DNA of 64,000 bases from Lysobacterales bacterium (GCA_016707485.1 JADJHN010000003.1:124001-188000); one strand, 5' to 3'. Positions 17,042-27,061 are shown, counted from the first letter of the stretch. Translations and numbers: made by a program. The notes: a model not told the origin generated them from the sequence alone.

Positions 17042-19138
17042 TCAATTCTCCGCAAGCGGTTGGATGCGACTGTCACTGCCCACCGTGACGACCTGCGCGC
17101 TGCGCGCAATCGGCATGCCCCGTTCATGGAACCACGCAACGTTTTCCTGCAACAGGGTCATTTCCAGGCGGTAGCGACCGGGAGCAATCGGCGCGTCGAT
17201 CAGCAAACGCAGCTGTTCGCGGGCGTGCGCCGGAACATCCTTTCTCAATTCGCTGCGCGTCGCCCAGTCCGTGGACACGGGCACGCCGCTGTCCGCAGAG
17301 ACAAACCGCCACGAGAATCGAATCGGCTGGTTACTCTCGGAGACAGACGCCAGCACCGTGTCGAGTCCATTGCTGACGACGAGTTCGACCTCGAGTTGTT
17401 GCGCATTCGCGATCGCCACGCCGGCGATTTCGACGTGCACCCTGGCGAACGCCGCGTTCGGCAATGCGCCCTTGAAATGCATGCGAGCCGGCAGCGCGCC
17501 CGGCAATGCGCACTCCAGCGTCGCACCCACCACGAATACCCGCCGCGCCAGCGCATCGACTTGCGCAATTTCCAACCTCATGAAATGGGCATAGCCGGTC
17601 AGCCGGTCGATCAGGTCATCGCATGGATCGATAGTCTGGCCAAAGCCCGGCGGACTGTTGCCGGAATACCCGTTGATCGTGTTGCGGCCGAGTCGCTGAG
17701 CCACGTTCATGCCATCGAGTTCGGTCATGAATTGAGGCTCGTTCGGCTGGCGCGGCACATACACGATCGCATCCGCCGGCAGCGCAGCCGGCACCTCGGC
17801 GAGGCGCAGGGCAAGTCGATCGCGCCAGACCGACAGCGGCACGCTCAAGGTTTGCAACGTGGCGCATTCGAGCAGCAGCAATATCGTCAACACCACGGCC
17901 AGAATCGGCCCTGCCCGACCACGCGAACCCACAACAAGTCGATCGAAGCCGGCGCCGGCCAGCAGGCCCAGCGGAAACACCATGACCAAACCGATTCGAC
18001 TCACTGCCCGGATCGCATTCGCCATCGGCAGCTGCTCGACGAATGCGTAGAGCGAAAGCCCGGACACGTTCAGGGTCAGCACGACCAGCAACGCCAGCGC
18101 CAGCGCCGACACCTTGAGCCAGTGCGATGCACCACGCGCAATGCCGACGAGTGCCAGCAGGCACGCAGCGACACCGACGAACATCTGATGCTCCTGCCGC
18201 ATCGGGATTCCGCCGAGATGCTGGCTGAAGCGCCCCCATAGCCGGGAGCTGTCCGCCAGCAGGTAGCTGCCAATGCGCGGCAGCATCCGATCGATATCCG
18301 CCGGATTGCGCACCAATCCGTACAGATCCGCGTAATACGCATACGGCGCGAACAAGGCGAACAGCGCGATGACACAGGCGAGCAGCACGCCAATGCAGCG
18401 CCACAACTCGCCGCGCACGGGCCAGCGGATGAGTCCGGCAATGATGCGATCCGGGCGCATGAAACCGGGCGCTGACGATGGCACCAGGTACGCCGCCAGC
18501 AGGTAACCGCCGAGCAGCAGCAACAGGAAGTAGCCAAGATAGATCGAACAGTAGAACTGCAACGTGACCCAGAAGCCGAGCCAGCCCAGTTGGGCCGGAT
18601 GCCCGTCGCGCAGCAGGCGATGCAAAGCCAGTATGGCCAGTGGCACGGCGAATCGATAGCCAAGCTGGGCGTGTCCCGCCTGTACCAGCACCGGCATCGC
18701 GAACGCGAACACGAAGGCGCCGAGCGCGCTGCCGCTGGCGGTGAGGCCGAATCGCCGCAGCACGTAGCAGGCGCACAGAAAGTTGGCGACGTAGGCGAAT
18801 GTGAACCAACCGATGAAAGCGACTTCCGCACTCAACCCGAACATGCGCAACAGCGCGTAGACGCCGACCGTGCCGAAATGGTTGTCGCTGAAGGTCAGCG
18901 CGCCGGGAAACGGAAAGAAGAAGCCCGGGCTCCACAGGCTGGCGTCGATGCCACTCAGCCAGCGAAACACGTGCTCCAGAATCAGGCCATTGAAGCGCGC
19001 GTCACCGAGGTCGCCTGGAATCGCGCGGAAGAAATCCGATTGCGGAAGCACAATGCCGAACAGGCCGAACGCCAGCGCCAGCAGGGCTGGCAACATAGTG
19101 CCGCCGCCCCACCCTTCAGCACGCGGCAAGGCGCTCAT
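17042..19138 (-). CDS. Large polytopic membrane protein, probable GT-C-type glycosyltransferase
   Basis: A 698-residue protein with about ten or more hydrophobic segments in the first 440 residues and a soluble C-terminal part of about 250 residues. The first periplasmic loop has a conserved-looking acidic pattern PGDLGDARFNGLILEHVFRW and FSDNHFG, reminiscent of the acidic catalytic motif of GT-C membrane glycosyltransferases (PMT/ArnT/YfhO-like). It is the last of three leftward genes after a UDP-xylose synthase and a GT2 transferase, so it probably transfers a lipid-linked sugar at the outer face of the inner membrane. The exact family is not recognised with certainty. Confidence 0.65.
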   Translation of the reverse strand: MSALPRAEGWGGGTMLPALLALAFGLFGIVLPQSDFFRAIPGDLGDARFNGLILEHVFRWLSGIDASLWSPGFFFPFPGALTFSDNHFGTVGVYALLRMFGLSAEVAFIGWFTFAYVANFLCACYVLRRFGLTASGSALGAFVFAFAMPVLVQAGHAQLGYRFAVPLAILALHRLLRDGHPAQLGWLGFWVTLQFYCSIYLGYFLLLLLGGYLLAAYLVPSSAPGFMRPDRIIAGLIRWPVRGELWRCIGVLLACVIALFALFAPYAYYADLYGLVRNPADIDRMLPRIGSYLLADSSRLWGRFSQHLGGIPMRQEHQMFVGVAACLLALVGIARGASHWLKVSALALALLVVLTLNVSGLSLYAFVEQLPMANAIRAVSRIGLVMVFPLGLLAGAGFDRLVVGSRGRAGPILAVVLTILLLLECATLQTLSVPLSVWRDRLALRLAEVPAALPADAIVYVPRQPNEPQFMTELDGMNVAQRLGRNTINGYSGNSPPGFGQTIDPCDDLIDRLTGYAHFMRLEIAQVDALARRVFVVGATLECALPGALPARMHFKGALPNAAFARVHVEIAGVAIANAQQLEVELVVSNGLDTVLASVSESNQPIRFSWRFVSADSGVPVSTDWATRSELRKDVPAHAREQLRLLIDAPIAPGRYRLEMTLLQENVAWFHERGMPIARSAQVVTVGSDSRIQPLAEN

Positions 19139-19175
19139 GCGTGGCCTGTGCGCGTTGACATCAAGCGCCGCGGCC

Positions 19176-19865
19176 TCATCGAAAGACGTTGTACTTCACG
19201 ATGCAATAGAGCGCGCGGAATCCGTCTCGCCAACCGATCTTCTTGCCCTCCGCGTAGGTTCGCCCGTGATACGCGATGCCGATTTCGTAGACGCGGCAGC
19301 CGGTCTTGGCGATCTTGGCGGTGATCTCCGGCTCGAAACCGAAGCGGTTCTCCTCGATGACAATGCCCTGGACAATCTCGCGCCGGAAGACCTTGTAACA
19401 AGTTTCCATGTCCGTCAGGTCAAGGTTGGTGAACATGTTCGACACGAAGGTCAGCAAGGCGTTGCCGAGGCGATGCCAGAAATACAGCACGCGATGCGGC
19501 TGCCCACCCATGAAGCGCGAACCATAGACGACATCAGCCTTGCCTTGCAGGATCGGTTCGAGCAAGCGCGGGTACTCGTTGGGGTCGTATTCCAGGTCGG
19601 CATCCTGGATCACCACGACGTCGCCGGTCGCCGCCCGGATGCCGCTGCGCAGCGCGGCGCCCTTGCCTTGATTGACCGGGTGATGGATGACCCGATCGAC
19701 GCGCGAGGCGATCTCGTTCTCGAGAATCGAACGCGTGTTGTCGCTCGAACAATCATCGACAATGATGATTTCCTTGGGCTCGTACGGCGATGCCTGCACG
19801 GCGTCGACGATCGCGCGGATCGTGCGTTCTTCGTTGTAGCAAGGGATGACGACGGAAAGTTTCAT
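19176..19865 (-). CDS. Glycosyltransferase family 2, DPM1-like
   Basis: A 229-residue GT-A transferase of the dolichyl/polyprenyl-phosphate sugar synthase type. The N-terminus SVVIPCYNEERTIRAIV, VDDCSSDNT, NQGKGAALRSGI and the DxD region IQDADLEYDP are characteristic, as are SRFMGG and FGFEPEITAKI. There is no C-terminal membrane anchor, as in soluble DPM1-like enzymes. It likely charges undecaprenyl phosphate with a sugar on the cytoplasmic face for use by the neighbouring membrane protein. Its ATG overlaps the stop codon of the UDP-xylose synthase gene (TGATG). Confidence 0.9.
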   Translation of the reverse strand: MKLSVVIPCYNEERTIRAIVDAVQASPYEPKEIIIVDDCSSDNTRSILENEIASRVDRVIHHPVNQGKGAALRSGIRAATGDVVVIQDADLEYDPNEYPRLLEPILQGKADVVYGSRFMGGQPHRVLYFWHRLGNALLTFVSNMFTNLDLTDMETCYKVFRREIVQGIVIEENRFGFEPEITAKIAKTGCRVYEIGIAYHGRTYAEGKKIGWRDGFRALYCIVKYNVFR

Positions 19866-20815
19866 CAGCGCAGCAAGTGCCTGAAGTACGCGATGGTTTC
19901 GCCAAGACCGTCGTCAAGGGAAACCTGCGGCTGCCAGCCAAGCGCCGACCGCGCCAGGCTGATATCCGGCTGGCGCCGCCGCGGATCATCCTGCGGCAGC
20001 GGCTGGTGAACCCATCGCGATTTGCTGCCGGTGAGTCGCACTATCTTCTCCGCCAGTTCCAGCATCGTGAACTCGTCGGGATTGCCGATGTTCACCGGCC
20101 CGATCATATCGGCCGGACTGTCCATCGCCAGAACCACCGCATCGATCAGATCATCGACATAGCAGAAGCTGCGCGTCTGGCTGCCGTCGCCGTAGATCGC
20201 GATGTCCTCGCCCTTGAGCGCCTGCACGATGAAATTGCTGACCACGCGACCGTCGTTGGGATGCATGCGTGGACCATAGGTGTTGAAGATCCGCACCACC
20301 TTGATCTCGAGCGCATGCTGGCGGTAGTAGTCGAAAAACAGCGTCTCCGCACAGCGCTTGCCTTCGTCATAGCAACTGCGCGGACCAATCGGATTGACCC
20401 GACCCCAATAGTTTTCCGGCTGCGGGTGGATTTCCGGATCACCGTAGACCTCACTGGTCGAAGCCTGCAGGATCCGCGCACGCAGGCGTTTGGCCAGTCC
20501 GAGCATGTTGATGGCACCGTGCACGCTGGTCTTGGTCGTCTGCACCGGATCGTGCTGGTAATGAATCGGCGAAGCCGGACACGCGAAATTGAAGATGCGA
20601 TCGACTTCGACGTAGAGCGGGAACGTCACGTCATGGCGCAGCAACTCGAAGCGCGGGTTGCCGAGCAGGTGCGCGACATTGCGCTTGCTGCCGGTGTAGA
20701 AATTGTCGACGCACAGCACATCCTCGCCGCGCGCGACCAGGCGATCGCACAGATGCGAGCCAAGGAATCCTGCGCCCCCCGTTACCAGAACCCGCCAATC
20801 GCCCGCATGCCGCAT
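19865..20815 (-). CDS. UDP-glucuronate decarboxylase / UDP-xylose synthase (SDR)
   Basis: An extended short-chain dehydrogenase of 316 residues. The NAD-binding motif VTGGAGFLGSHL is at about 11-22. The UXS-specific segments are NFACPASPIHYQHDPVQTTKTSVHG and the catalytic SCYDEGKRCAETL, with YDEGK in place of the usual YxxxK sequence of epimerases. FNTYGPRMHPNDGRVVSNFI follows. It converts UDP-glucuronate to UDP-xylose. First gene of a leftward set with GT2 and membrane transferase genes, implying that a pentose (xylose) or its product decorates a surface glycan. Confidence 0.92.
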   Translation of the reverse strand: MRHAGDWRVLVTGGAGFLGSHLCDRLVARGEDVLCVDNFYTGSKRNVAHLLGNPRFELLRHDVTFPLYVEVDRIFNFACPASPIHYQHDPVQTTKTSVHGAINMLGLAKRLRARILQASTSEVYGDPEIHPQPENYWGRVNPIGPRSCYDEGKRCAETLFFDYYRQHALEIKVVRIFNTYGPRMHPNDGRVVSNFIVQALKGEDIAIYGDGSQTRSFCYVDDLIDAVVLAMDSPADMIGPVNIGNPDEFTMLELAEKIVRLTGSKSRWVHQPLPQDDPRRRQPDISLARSALGWQPQVSLDDGLGETIAYFRHLLR

Positions 20816-21006
20816 CGCGTTGTCATCCCCCGTGAGCGTGGCCGAGTCGCCAGCCGGAGCGCGATCATGCCCGAATCCCTTGCTCGCCGTAATCCGGTCA
20901 CCCGGGTAGCGAGGGTGAATCCATGTGCCGGAGCTTCAACCGATGCGATTCATCGGAAGCACGGCAGCGATTACCATGCGTATTGAACAGGCCTGGAACC
21001 GCGTTG

Positions 21007-21576
21007 ATGTCGACCAACACCATTTCCATCAACCAATCGCTGCATCGATTTGATGGCCATCGCGAAGTCTGGCTGTTTGGCTACGGCTCGCTGATCTGGA
21101 AAGCCGATTTCGACTTCATCGAACGCCGCCCGGCGCGCATCCATGGCTGGACACGTCGATTCTGGCAAGGTTCGCACGATCATCGCGGCACCCCCGAAGC
21201 ACCCGGGCGCGTAGTCACCCTGATCGCCGATGCAGCTGCGCACTGCGCCGGCATGGCCTACCTGATCACGCCCGAGGTGTTCGATCATCTCGATCATCGC
21301 GAGAAGAACGGCTACCTGCGCGAGATCGTCAACATCGAATTCAGCCAGGGCGGCAGCACCCAAGGCCTGGTCTATATCGCAGGACCGGGCAACGAAGCTT
21401 TTCTTGGCGCCGCCAGCGACGCCGAAATTGCGCGCCAGATTGCCCAGTCCAAGGGTCCAAGCGGCTTGAATCGAGATTATTTTGCACATCTTGCCGATGC
21501 CCTGCGCGCGCTCGGCGAGAGCGATAGCCACATTGATCGCATCGAGCAGGAACTGCTGGCCCTGAGCGGCGCCTGA
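21007..21576 (+). CDS. Gamma-glutamylcyclotransferase, ChaC-like
   Basis: A 189-residue ChaC-family enzyme expected to split glutathione (gamma-glutamyl amide) into 5-oxoproline and Cys-Gly. The substrate loop FGYGSLIW is at 24-31, GTPEAPGRV at 61-69 and the catalytic Glu at 99 in HLDHREKNGY. The ATG at 21007 is chosen because upstream residues are not conserved. Its last 162 coding bases are duplicated at 28603-28764, on the far side of the RHS island. The island therefore lies immediately downstream of, or has entered, this gene, yet left a complete frame. Confidence 0.9.
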   Translation: MSTNTISINQSLHRFDGHREVWLFGYGSLIWKADFDFIERRPARIHGWTRRFWQGSHDHRGTPEAPGRVVTLIADAAAHCAGMAYLITPEVFDHLDHREKNGYLREIVNIEFSQGGSTQGLVYIAGPGNEAFLGAASDAEIARQIAQSKGPSGLNRDYFAHLADALRALGESDSHIDRIEQELLALSGA

Positions 21577-21588
21577 TCAAGTGGCATG
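21415..21588 (+). repeat. Direct repeat, left copy (3' end of chaC)
   Basis: 174 bp covering the last 54 codons of the chaC-like gene and 12 bp beyond. It matches 28603-28776 without gaps. There is an exact 30-bp block at the 5' end and an exact 78-bp block in the middle. Mismatches are grouped near codon 61-75 of the tail and at the last ten codons. Confidence 0.92.
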
Positions 21589-22273
21589 GAATCGCCCACA
21601 GGTTTTTACTAAGAGTCTCAAAAATGTTCATTTTCCGATTGGAGAGTATTGATCCGCCAAGAGAACAGTGAACTATGTGGCGCAGCCGCATGTTTGCCAT
21701 TGCGCTTTAATGGGATTTCGTGTTTAATACGCCACGTCGCGTTGGGGTGGTTCACACGATATTCGAGGAGGCTTGGATGGCGTTCGAGAAGCGGAACTCT
21801 TCGGCGGTTGCACAGGAGCCTCCGGTTAATCAGTGCGCTCGAATCGAAGGAGCCGTCCATGCGCGTTTTGTCTGCCCATCCGCTGTGTGCCGCAGCCAAA
21901 AATGCGCGCCGTCCGCTACTCGCTTCCTCCCCCAAGAACGCACAATCCCCTATTTGGAACGCGCGCGCATTCTTCGAACGGTCGATTTTCGCGCTTCTTC
22001 TGACTGTTGCCCATTCATGACCCGTAGATTTCAAGTCGCCCCTGGCTCGATCGAGTTTGACTCCTATCGAGTCATCTCTACGCGCGCCATGGGTTGCATG
22101 AATCTCCAAAATTAGCGGGCTGGCGCTCGGCGCATGCCTTCAGAGGAAGTACGTCGAAAAGCCGTGTGCGGGAGAGAAACGTGCACGGTTTGATGACGCA
22201 AGGCAGGCGAGCGCCTGTCCTCTGTATCTATCGATTCTTGACCCTATCGGTTTCTTAAAGGGAGTTATGGAAT
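21589..22273. other. Leader region of RHS island, no clear gene
   Basis: About 685 bp, visibly more AT-rich than the flanks. Several short frames exist on both strands, but none resembles a known family. An intron-like hairpin pair is near 22159-22219. The probable promoter and the GGGAG ribosome site of the RHS gene (22259-22263) are at the right end. Confidence 0.45.
22159..22219 (+). ncRNA. Possible group II intron domain V/VI relic
   Basis: AAGCCGTGTGCG (22159-22170) can pair with CGTGCACGGTTT (22180-22191), and the sequence is close to the bacterial group II intron domain V pattern (GCCGTGTGCGGGAGA...GCACGGTTTGATGA). The usual two-base bulge and tetraloop are lost. A second hairpin, GGCAGGCG/CGCCTGTC at 22202-22219, sits where domain VI would. 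No reverse transcriptase frame is present. I rate it a decayed intron end, but a chance hairpin is possible. Confidence 0.35.
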
Positions 22274-25200
22274 ATGAACGGAGTGCTGCCTCAGGCATCG
22301 GCAAGACTAATAAGATTGGTATACAACGCGGTCGCTGTATGTGTGTTTGTCATTTCAATGTTCTCACATATAGTTCTGGCGCAAGTGCCTGATGATATTG
22401 TCTATTGTCCGGACAACCTCAACGTACCGCCGCCGCCAGGGGTGTGTCCCGTTTTAGGAAATTTTAAAGCGGAATGCGTAGCACCGTTAACTGGGGCTTG
22501 GGGTTGGTGGGCGCAAAGCTGGGACTACGGTGCCTTTCCCGAGTGCCAGAGCCAAGATGGCTACGCAACGCCCATTTGCAGTTCTGAGCAGATGGCGTGG
22601 GACGTTTGGCGTTCCAAAATGAGTGATGTCTGTTTGGAGCCGTCCAGGACATATCAATGCTCGAAAGTCATTCAAATAATTATGGGAGTTGTCGATGTTC
22701 GGGTGAACAAATACTACGACCCGCCGCCTGTTGTCGGAATAGCAGGCCCGGATGGTTCGTGTAATATGAGAATACAGTATTATGCATCATCAATGCAGCA
22801 AAGAACGGTTAGTTGTCCTTCAGGGTTCAGCCCCAACGTCGACAATACCCTTTGCTACCGAATCAAGCCCGAAGCCTGTCCGGCAGGAAACCCTATCCAA
22901 TGCGCAGGCGGGCAGAAGACGCAGGCTGAGGCCGACTTTGTGCGTGTTGGCGCTTCTCCGCTTGAGTTCGTTCGCTATTACTCGAGCACGGGCTTCTATG
23001 CCTCGCCGGGAACCGAGCGTCCACGTGAGGTGCTGGGTGCGAGGTGGCGGCACAATTGGCAGAGCAAGGTAGTAGTTGAGCAGGCTGCTTCTGTAGGACA
23101 GGAAACCTATGCTTACGTGATGCAACCGGACGGGGACTATCGACATTTTCACCTAAGCGGTGGCGACTGGTTCGGTCGAGCTGACAAGTCCGAGGCCCTG
23201 CAGGAGGTTGTCGTCGGCGGCGCACGCGTGAGCTGGACCTACATTGCAGCCGACGAGTCAATCTACCGGTTTGATGCGAACGGCCGTTGGCTGTCGCTGG
23301 AGCAGGCAGGTCGGGTCACCACCCTCAGCTATAGCGACAGCGCAACCCCGCCCTCGATCGCACCGAAACCCGGGTTGTTGATTCGTGTCACCGATAGCCA
23401 GGGGCGGTATCTTGATCTTCGCTATGATGCAGCGAGCTACCTGACGCAGGTTACAGATTCGGCCGGAGGAACACTAAGTTACCGTTACGCGATGCAACAG
23501 ATCGCTAATCTCCCGCCGGCAAACACCGGCCTGTTGCGCTTTGTTGACCATCCAGGCAGAACCACTCGCGAGTACCTCTACGATGAGGTATCGCACGTCG
23601 CAGCGGGAATCCCCTACACTGAGCTGCTGACCGGCATCGTAGATGAGATGGGGCAGCGCTATGCCACCTACGAATACGATTCCGGCGGCCGCGCTTGGAA
23701 GGAGTGGCATGGGACGAATGCCGACCTTCTGACCTTGACCTACCACAACGGCACCTACAACAACGCAACTTCGCGAACCGAGATGGTCAGCGCACTCGGC
23801 CAGGCGACGCGACGCAAGTTCGTGGCAGTTGCTGGCGTCGTTCGCGACGCGGGTACCGACCGCTGCACAGATCTCAATTGCTCACCAGTCACAGCGACAT
23901 CAAGCAAGACCTATGACAACAATGGCAACCCGAATCTTTTCACCGATTTCAACGGCGTTGTCACCGACTATGATTTTGGGTTGCCGGGCAAGGAAACTCA
24001 GCGCGTTGAAGCAGCCAATGATTCATCGCCAGCAGCGACTTCGGCGAAGCGCACCATCCAAACCGCCTGGCAACCCATCTTCCGCGTGCCCACCGAACGG
24101 CGCACCTACAATGCCACGAGTGTCCCCGGGGTGGATCCCCCCGAAGCCGTTTCCCGCTGGGCCTATAACACCCGCGGCCAGACTACTGCCCGCTGCGAGA
24201 TCAATCCCACCGATTCACTCGCCATGTCCTATGCATGCAGTGCCACGACTGCGCCCAACGTTGCCGCCAAGGTGCGCCGCTCCGTAACCACCTATTGCGA
24301 ACAGGCTGACGTCACCGCCGGTATCTGCCCCCTAGTCGGTCTGGTCACCTCCAGCAACGGCGCTCGCGCAACGAACGACTCCGGCATGGGCAGCCAAGAT
24401 GACCTCACCACCTACACCTATCGCATGCAGGACGATCCAACCTGCGCCACCGGCGGTGCCTGCACCTACCGCAAAGGCGATCTGTGGAAGGTCACCAATG
24501 CCCTGGGCCAAATCGCCGAAACGGTCAAGTACGACAAGAGTGGCCGCCCTACGCAGTTGAAGGATGCCAACGGCACGCTCACGGACCTGACCTACCACCC
24601 GCGCGGCTGGCTGGTCGACCGGATTGTGCGCCAGAGCGCCGGCGGCATTCCCTCGTCCAATGATGCAATCACCCACATCGACTATTACCCGACCGGCGAC
24701 GTGATGAAGGTCACTCAGCCGGACGGCGCCTTCCTCGCCTACACCTACGACGCCGCCCATCGCCTGATCAAGATCGCCGACAAACTCGGCAACATGATCG
24801 ACTATTGTCCGGGCGGGATTGGTTCGGCCGACTGCCTCGATGCCGCCGGCAATCGCCGGATCGAGCAGATCAAGGACCCGGGCGGGGTGGTCAAGCGCAG
24901 CCTGCGCCGTACCTACAACCAGCTCAGCCAGTTGATGGAAACGCTCAATGCGCAGAACGATCCGACCTTTAGCTATCCGGAAGCGGACGGCTACGACCCC
25001 AACGGCAATCCGACCCACTCGGAGGATGGCCTCGGCGTCAAAACCCACCAGGAATACGATCCGCTCAATCGCCTGAAAACCACGATCCAGGACTATCTCG
25101 GCACCGATCCCGACACCACTGGCACCACCACCGGCTACATCTACGACGTCCGCGACAACCTGCGCACGGTCACCGATCCGGATGGACTGGCCACGAACTA

Positions 25201-27061
25201 TGACTACGACGGTCTCAACAACCTGACGGGTCTGCACAGCCCGGATACCGGCGACACCAACTACACCTACGACCTCGCCGGCAACCGGATCACCCAGACC
25301 GACGCACGCGGCATCCAGAGCACTTATACCTACGATGCGCTGAACCGGTTGACCGCGATCAGCTATCCAACCAGCAGCCTCGACGTCGGCTTTGCCTACG
25401 ATTTGGCCGACAGCGCCACCGGCTGCGTCGGTTCCTACTCGCTGGGACGGCTGAGCCGGATCACTGATGCCAGTGGCACCACGACCTATTGCTATGACCG
25501 TCGCGGCAATGTCACGCGCAAGATCCAGGTCACCGCGTCCGATACGCTGAGCTTGGTCTACACCTGGACCTTGGCCGATCGCTTGGCCACAATCACCTAT
25601 CCCAGCGGAGGCATTGCAACCTATAGCCGCAACGGCATCGGCCAGATCAACCAGCTCACCTGGAAGGCAAATGCCGGCGCAACGCCGGTCACTGTGATCT
25701 CGGGCGTTACCTACTATCCCTTTGGCCCGCCCAACGTGCTGACCTATGGCAACGGGCGAACGCTGACCAAGGACTACGATGACAACTACGCCATCAACAG
25801 CGTAGCCAGCTCCGACCCGAATGGTTTGGTTCTCGACTTCACCACCGACGTGATGGGCAATATTGTCGACGCCCGCGACACGCTCGGCGCGCCCAATCCG
25901 ACCCGCACGTACGCATACGATCGCCTCTACCGTCTCAAAGAGGTCGAAAACACCGCCGGCCAGCTCCAGGAAGGCTTTGCCTACACGAAGACAGGCGATC
26001 GCACGCAAAAGACCCTGCCAGGTCAATCGGCCGAGATTTACAGTTACTTGGCTGGCACGCACCGCTTGGGCGATGTGGCGGGCGTCGCTCGCGACTACGA
26101 CGACAATGGCAACTTGGTCCGTATCCTTTCGGGGCGCGCCTCACCCACATTCACCTACGACGATCGCAATCGCATGAGCGCCAGTCTGTTCAACGGGCAG
26201 ACGTTGGCCAGCTATCAGATCAACGGCCGCGGAGAACGCGTCGCCAAGACCAGAAGCACACCCGGCACGAGTCGCGTGTTCGTTTACGATGAGGCGGGTC
26301 ATTCGCTCGGCGACTATCCCCCTGCGGCCAAGACCAAGGGCAACGAATTCCTCTACCTCGATGATCTGCCGGTAGCCATCCTGGCAGGCGGCGCTCTCAG
26401 CTATCTGGAAACCGACCACCTGGGCACGCCACGCATCGCAGCCAATCCCACGACCAACGCCTGGCAATGGCAATGGAGTTTCTTCGGCGGCGCCTTTGGC
26501 GACAGTGCGCCGACGCAAGCGATGAGCGGCGGCATTGATGTCAACCTGCGTTACCCGGGGCAACGGTTTGATGGTGAGACGGGGTTGAACTACAACTACT
26601 TCCGGGATTATGAGGCGAGCACTGGACGGTATGTCGAGAGTGACCCGATTGGGTTGGAGGGAGGAATCAGCACCTATGCGTATGTTGGAAGTGCTCCGAA
26701 TCGTTACAGTGATCCCTTGGGTCTCCAGATCATCATTCCTGTTCCAGGCCCGGGGCGGGTGCCGCCGCCTGCTGCGCCAGGTCTCTGGCAGCCGCCGAAC
26801 TATGGTCAGCCGGCAGATACCGCGCCTTATCCAGGCTGGCCAGGCTGGAACGAATTTTTTGGCCCGATGGGCGGCGCGATGGCGTTTGGTACGGTCATTT
26901 GGGATATGTGTACGGATGATCCGGAAGAAGCGAAAGAGAAGCGCTGTCGAGCACTCAAAGAAAGCATCTTGAATACCTGCGCGGGATTGAGTGGCAGGAA
27001 GAAGTTTAGGTGCTTTGAAGCGGCAAATACTTCTTACCGACAATGCATGGGCTATGAGTGA
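22274..27061 (+). CDS. RHS-repeat protein with variable Cys-rich C-terminal tail
   Basis: A 1595-residue RHS/YD-repeat protein. An N-terminal hydrophobic signal-like segment (residues 10-36) suggests export. A DUF6531-like start (PIQCAGGQKTQAEADFVR...LEFVRYYSS) is near 210-240. Many YD repeats follow (for example TYTYDALNRLTAISYP, NYDYDGLNNLTGLHSP) from about 370 to 1400. The RHS core signature ends with GQRFDGETGLNYNYFRDYE, GRYVESDPIGLEGG and YSDPLGL at about 1484. The remaining 111 residues are a unique tail with one hydrophobic stretch (FFGPMGGAMAFGTVIW) and five cysteines. Such tails are usually toxins cut free from the RHS shell. No secretion gene (VgrG, PAAR) is adjacent. The gene's two ends are more AT-rich than its core. 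Confidence 0.92.
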   Translation: MNGVLPQASARLIRLVYNAVAVCVFVISMFSHIVLAQVPDDIVYCPDNLNVPPPPGVCPVLGNFKAECVAPLTGAWGWWAQSWDYGAFPECQSQDGYATPICSSEQMAWDVWRSKMSDVCLEPSRTYQCSKVIQIIMGVVDVRVNKYYDPPPVVGIAGPDGSCNMRIQYYASSMQQRTVSCPSGFSPNVDNTLCYRIKPEACPAGNPIQCAGGQKTQAEADFVRVGASPLEFVRYYSSTGFYASPGTERPREVLGARWRHNWQSKVVVEQAASVGQETYAYVMQPDGDYRHFHLSGGDWFGRADKSEALQEVVVGGARVSWTYIAADESIYRFDANGRWLSLEQAGRVTTLSYSDSATPPSIAPKPGLLIRVTDSQGRYLDLRYDAASYLTQVTDSAGGTLSYRYAMQQIANLPPANTGLLRFVDHPGRTTREYLYDEVSHVAAGIPYTELLTGIVDEMGQRYATYEYDSGGRAWKEWHGTNADLLTLTYHNGTYNNATSRTEMVSALGQATRRKFVAVAGVVRDAGTDRCTDLNCSPVTATSSKTYDNNGNPNLFTDFNGVVTDYDFGLPGKETQRVEAANDSSPAATSAKRTIQTAWQPIFRVPTERRTYNATSVPGVDPPEAVSRWAYNTRGQTTARCEINPTDSLAMSYACSATTAPNVAAKVRRSVTTYCEQADVTAGICPLVGLVTSSNGARATNDSGMGSQDDLTTYTYRMQDDPTCATGGACTYRKGDLWKVTNALGQIAETVKYDKSGRPTQLKDANGTLTDLTYHPRGWLVDRIVRQSAGGIPSSNDAITHIDYYPTGDVMKVTQPDGAFLAYTYDAAHRLIKIADKLGNMIDYCPGGIGSADCLDAAGNRRIEQIKDPGGVVKRSLRRTYNQLSQLMETLNAQNDPTFSYPEADGYDPNGNPTHSEDGLGVKTHQEYDPLNRLKTTIQDYLGTDPDTTGTTTGYIYDVRDNLRTVTDPDGLATNYDYDGLNNLTGLHSPDTGDTNYTYDLAGNRITQTDARGIQSTYTYDALNRLTAISYPTSSLDVGFAYDLADSATGCVGSYSLGRLSRITDASGTTTYCYDRRGNVTRKIQVTASDTLSLVYTWTLADRLATITYPSGGIATYSRNGIGQINQLTWKANAGATPVTVISGVTYYPFGPPNVLTYGNGRTLTKDYDDNYAINSVASSDPNGLVLDFTTDVMGNIVDARDTLGAPNPTRTYAYDRLYRLKEVENTAGQLQEGFAYTKTGDRTQKTLPGQSAEIYSYLAGTHRLGDVAGVARDYDDNGNLVRILSGRASPTFTYDDRNRMSASLFNGQTLASYQINGRGERVAKTRSTPGTSRVFVYDEAGHSLGDYPPAAKTKGNEFLYLDDLPVAILAGGALSYLETDHLGTPRIAANPTTNAWQWQWSFFGGAFGDSAPTQAMSGGIDVNLRYPGQRFDGETGLNYNYFRDYEASTGRYVESDPIGLEGGISTYAYVGSAPNRYSDPLGLQIIIPVPGPGRVPPPAAPGLWQPPNYGQPADTAPYPGWPGWNEFFGPMGGAMAFGTVIWDMCTDDPEEAKEKRCRALKESILNTCAGLSGRKKFRCFEAANTSYRQCMGYE

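Noticed and set aside
24332..26062. 576-codon minus-strand frame inside the RHS gene
   Set aside because: Mirror of repetitive YD-repeat coding; composition (Val/Gly/Ile rich, periodic) reflects the repeats on the other strand.
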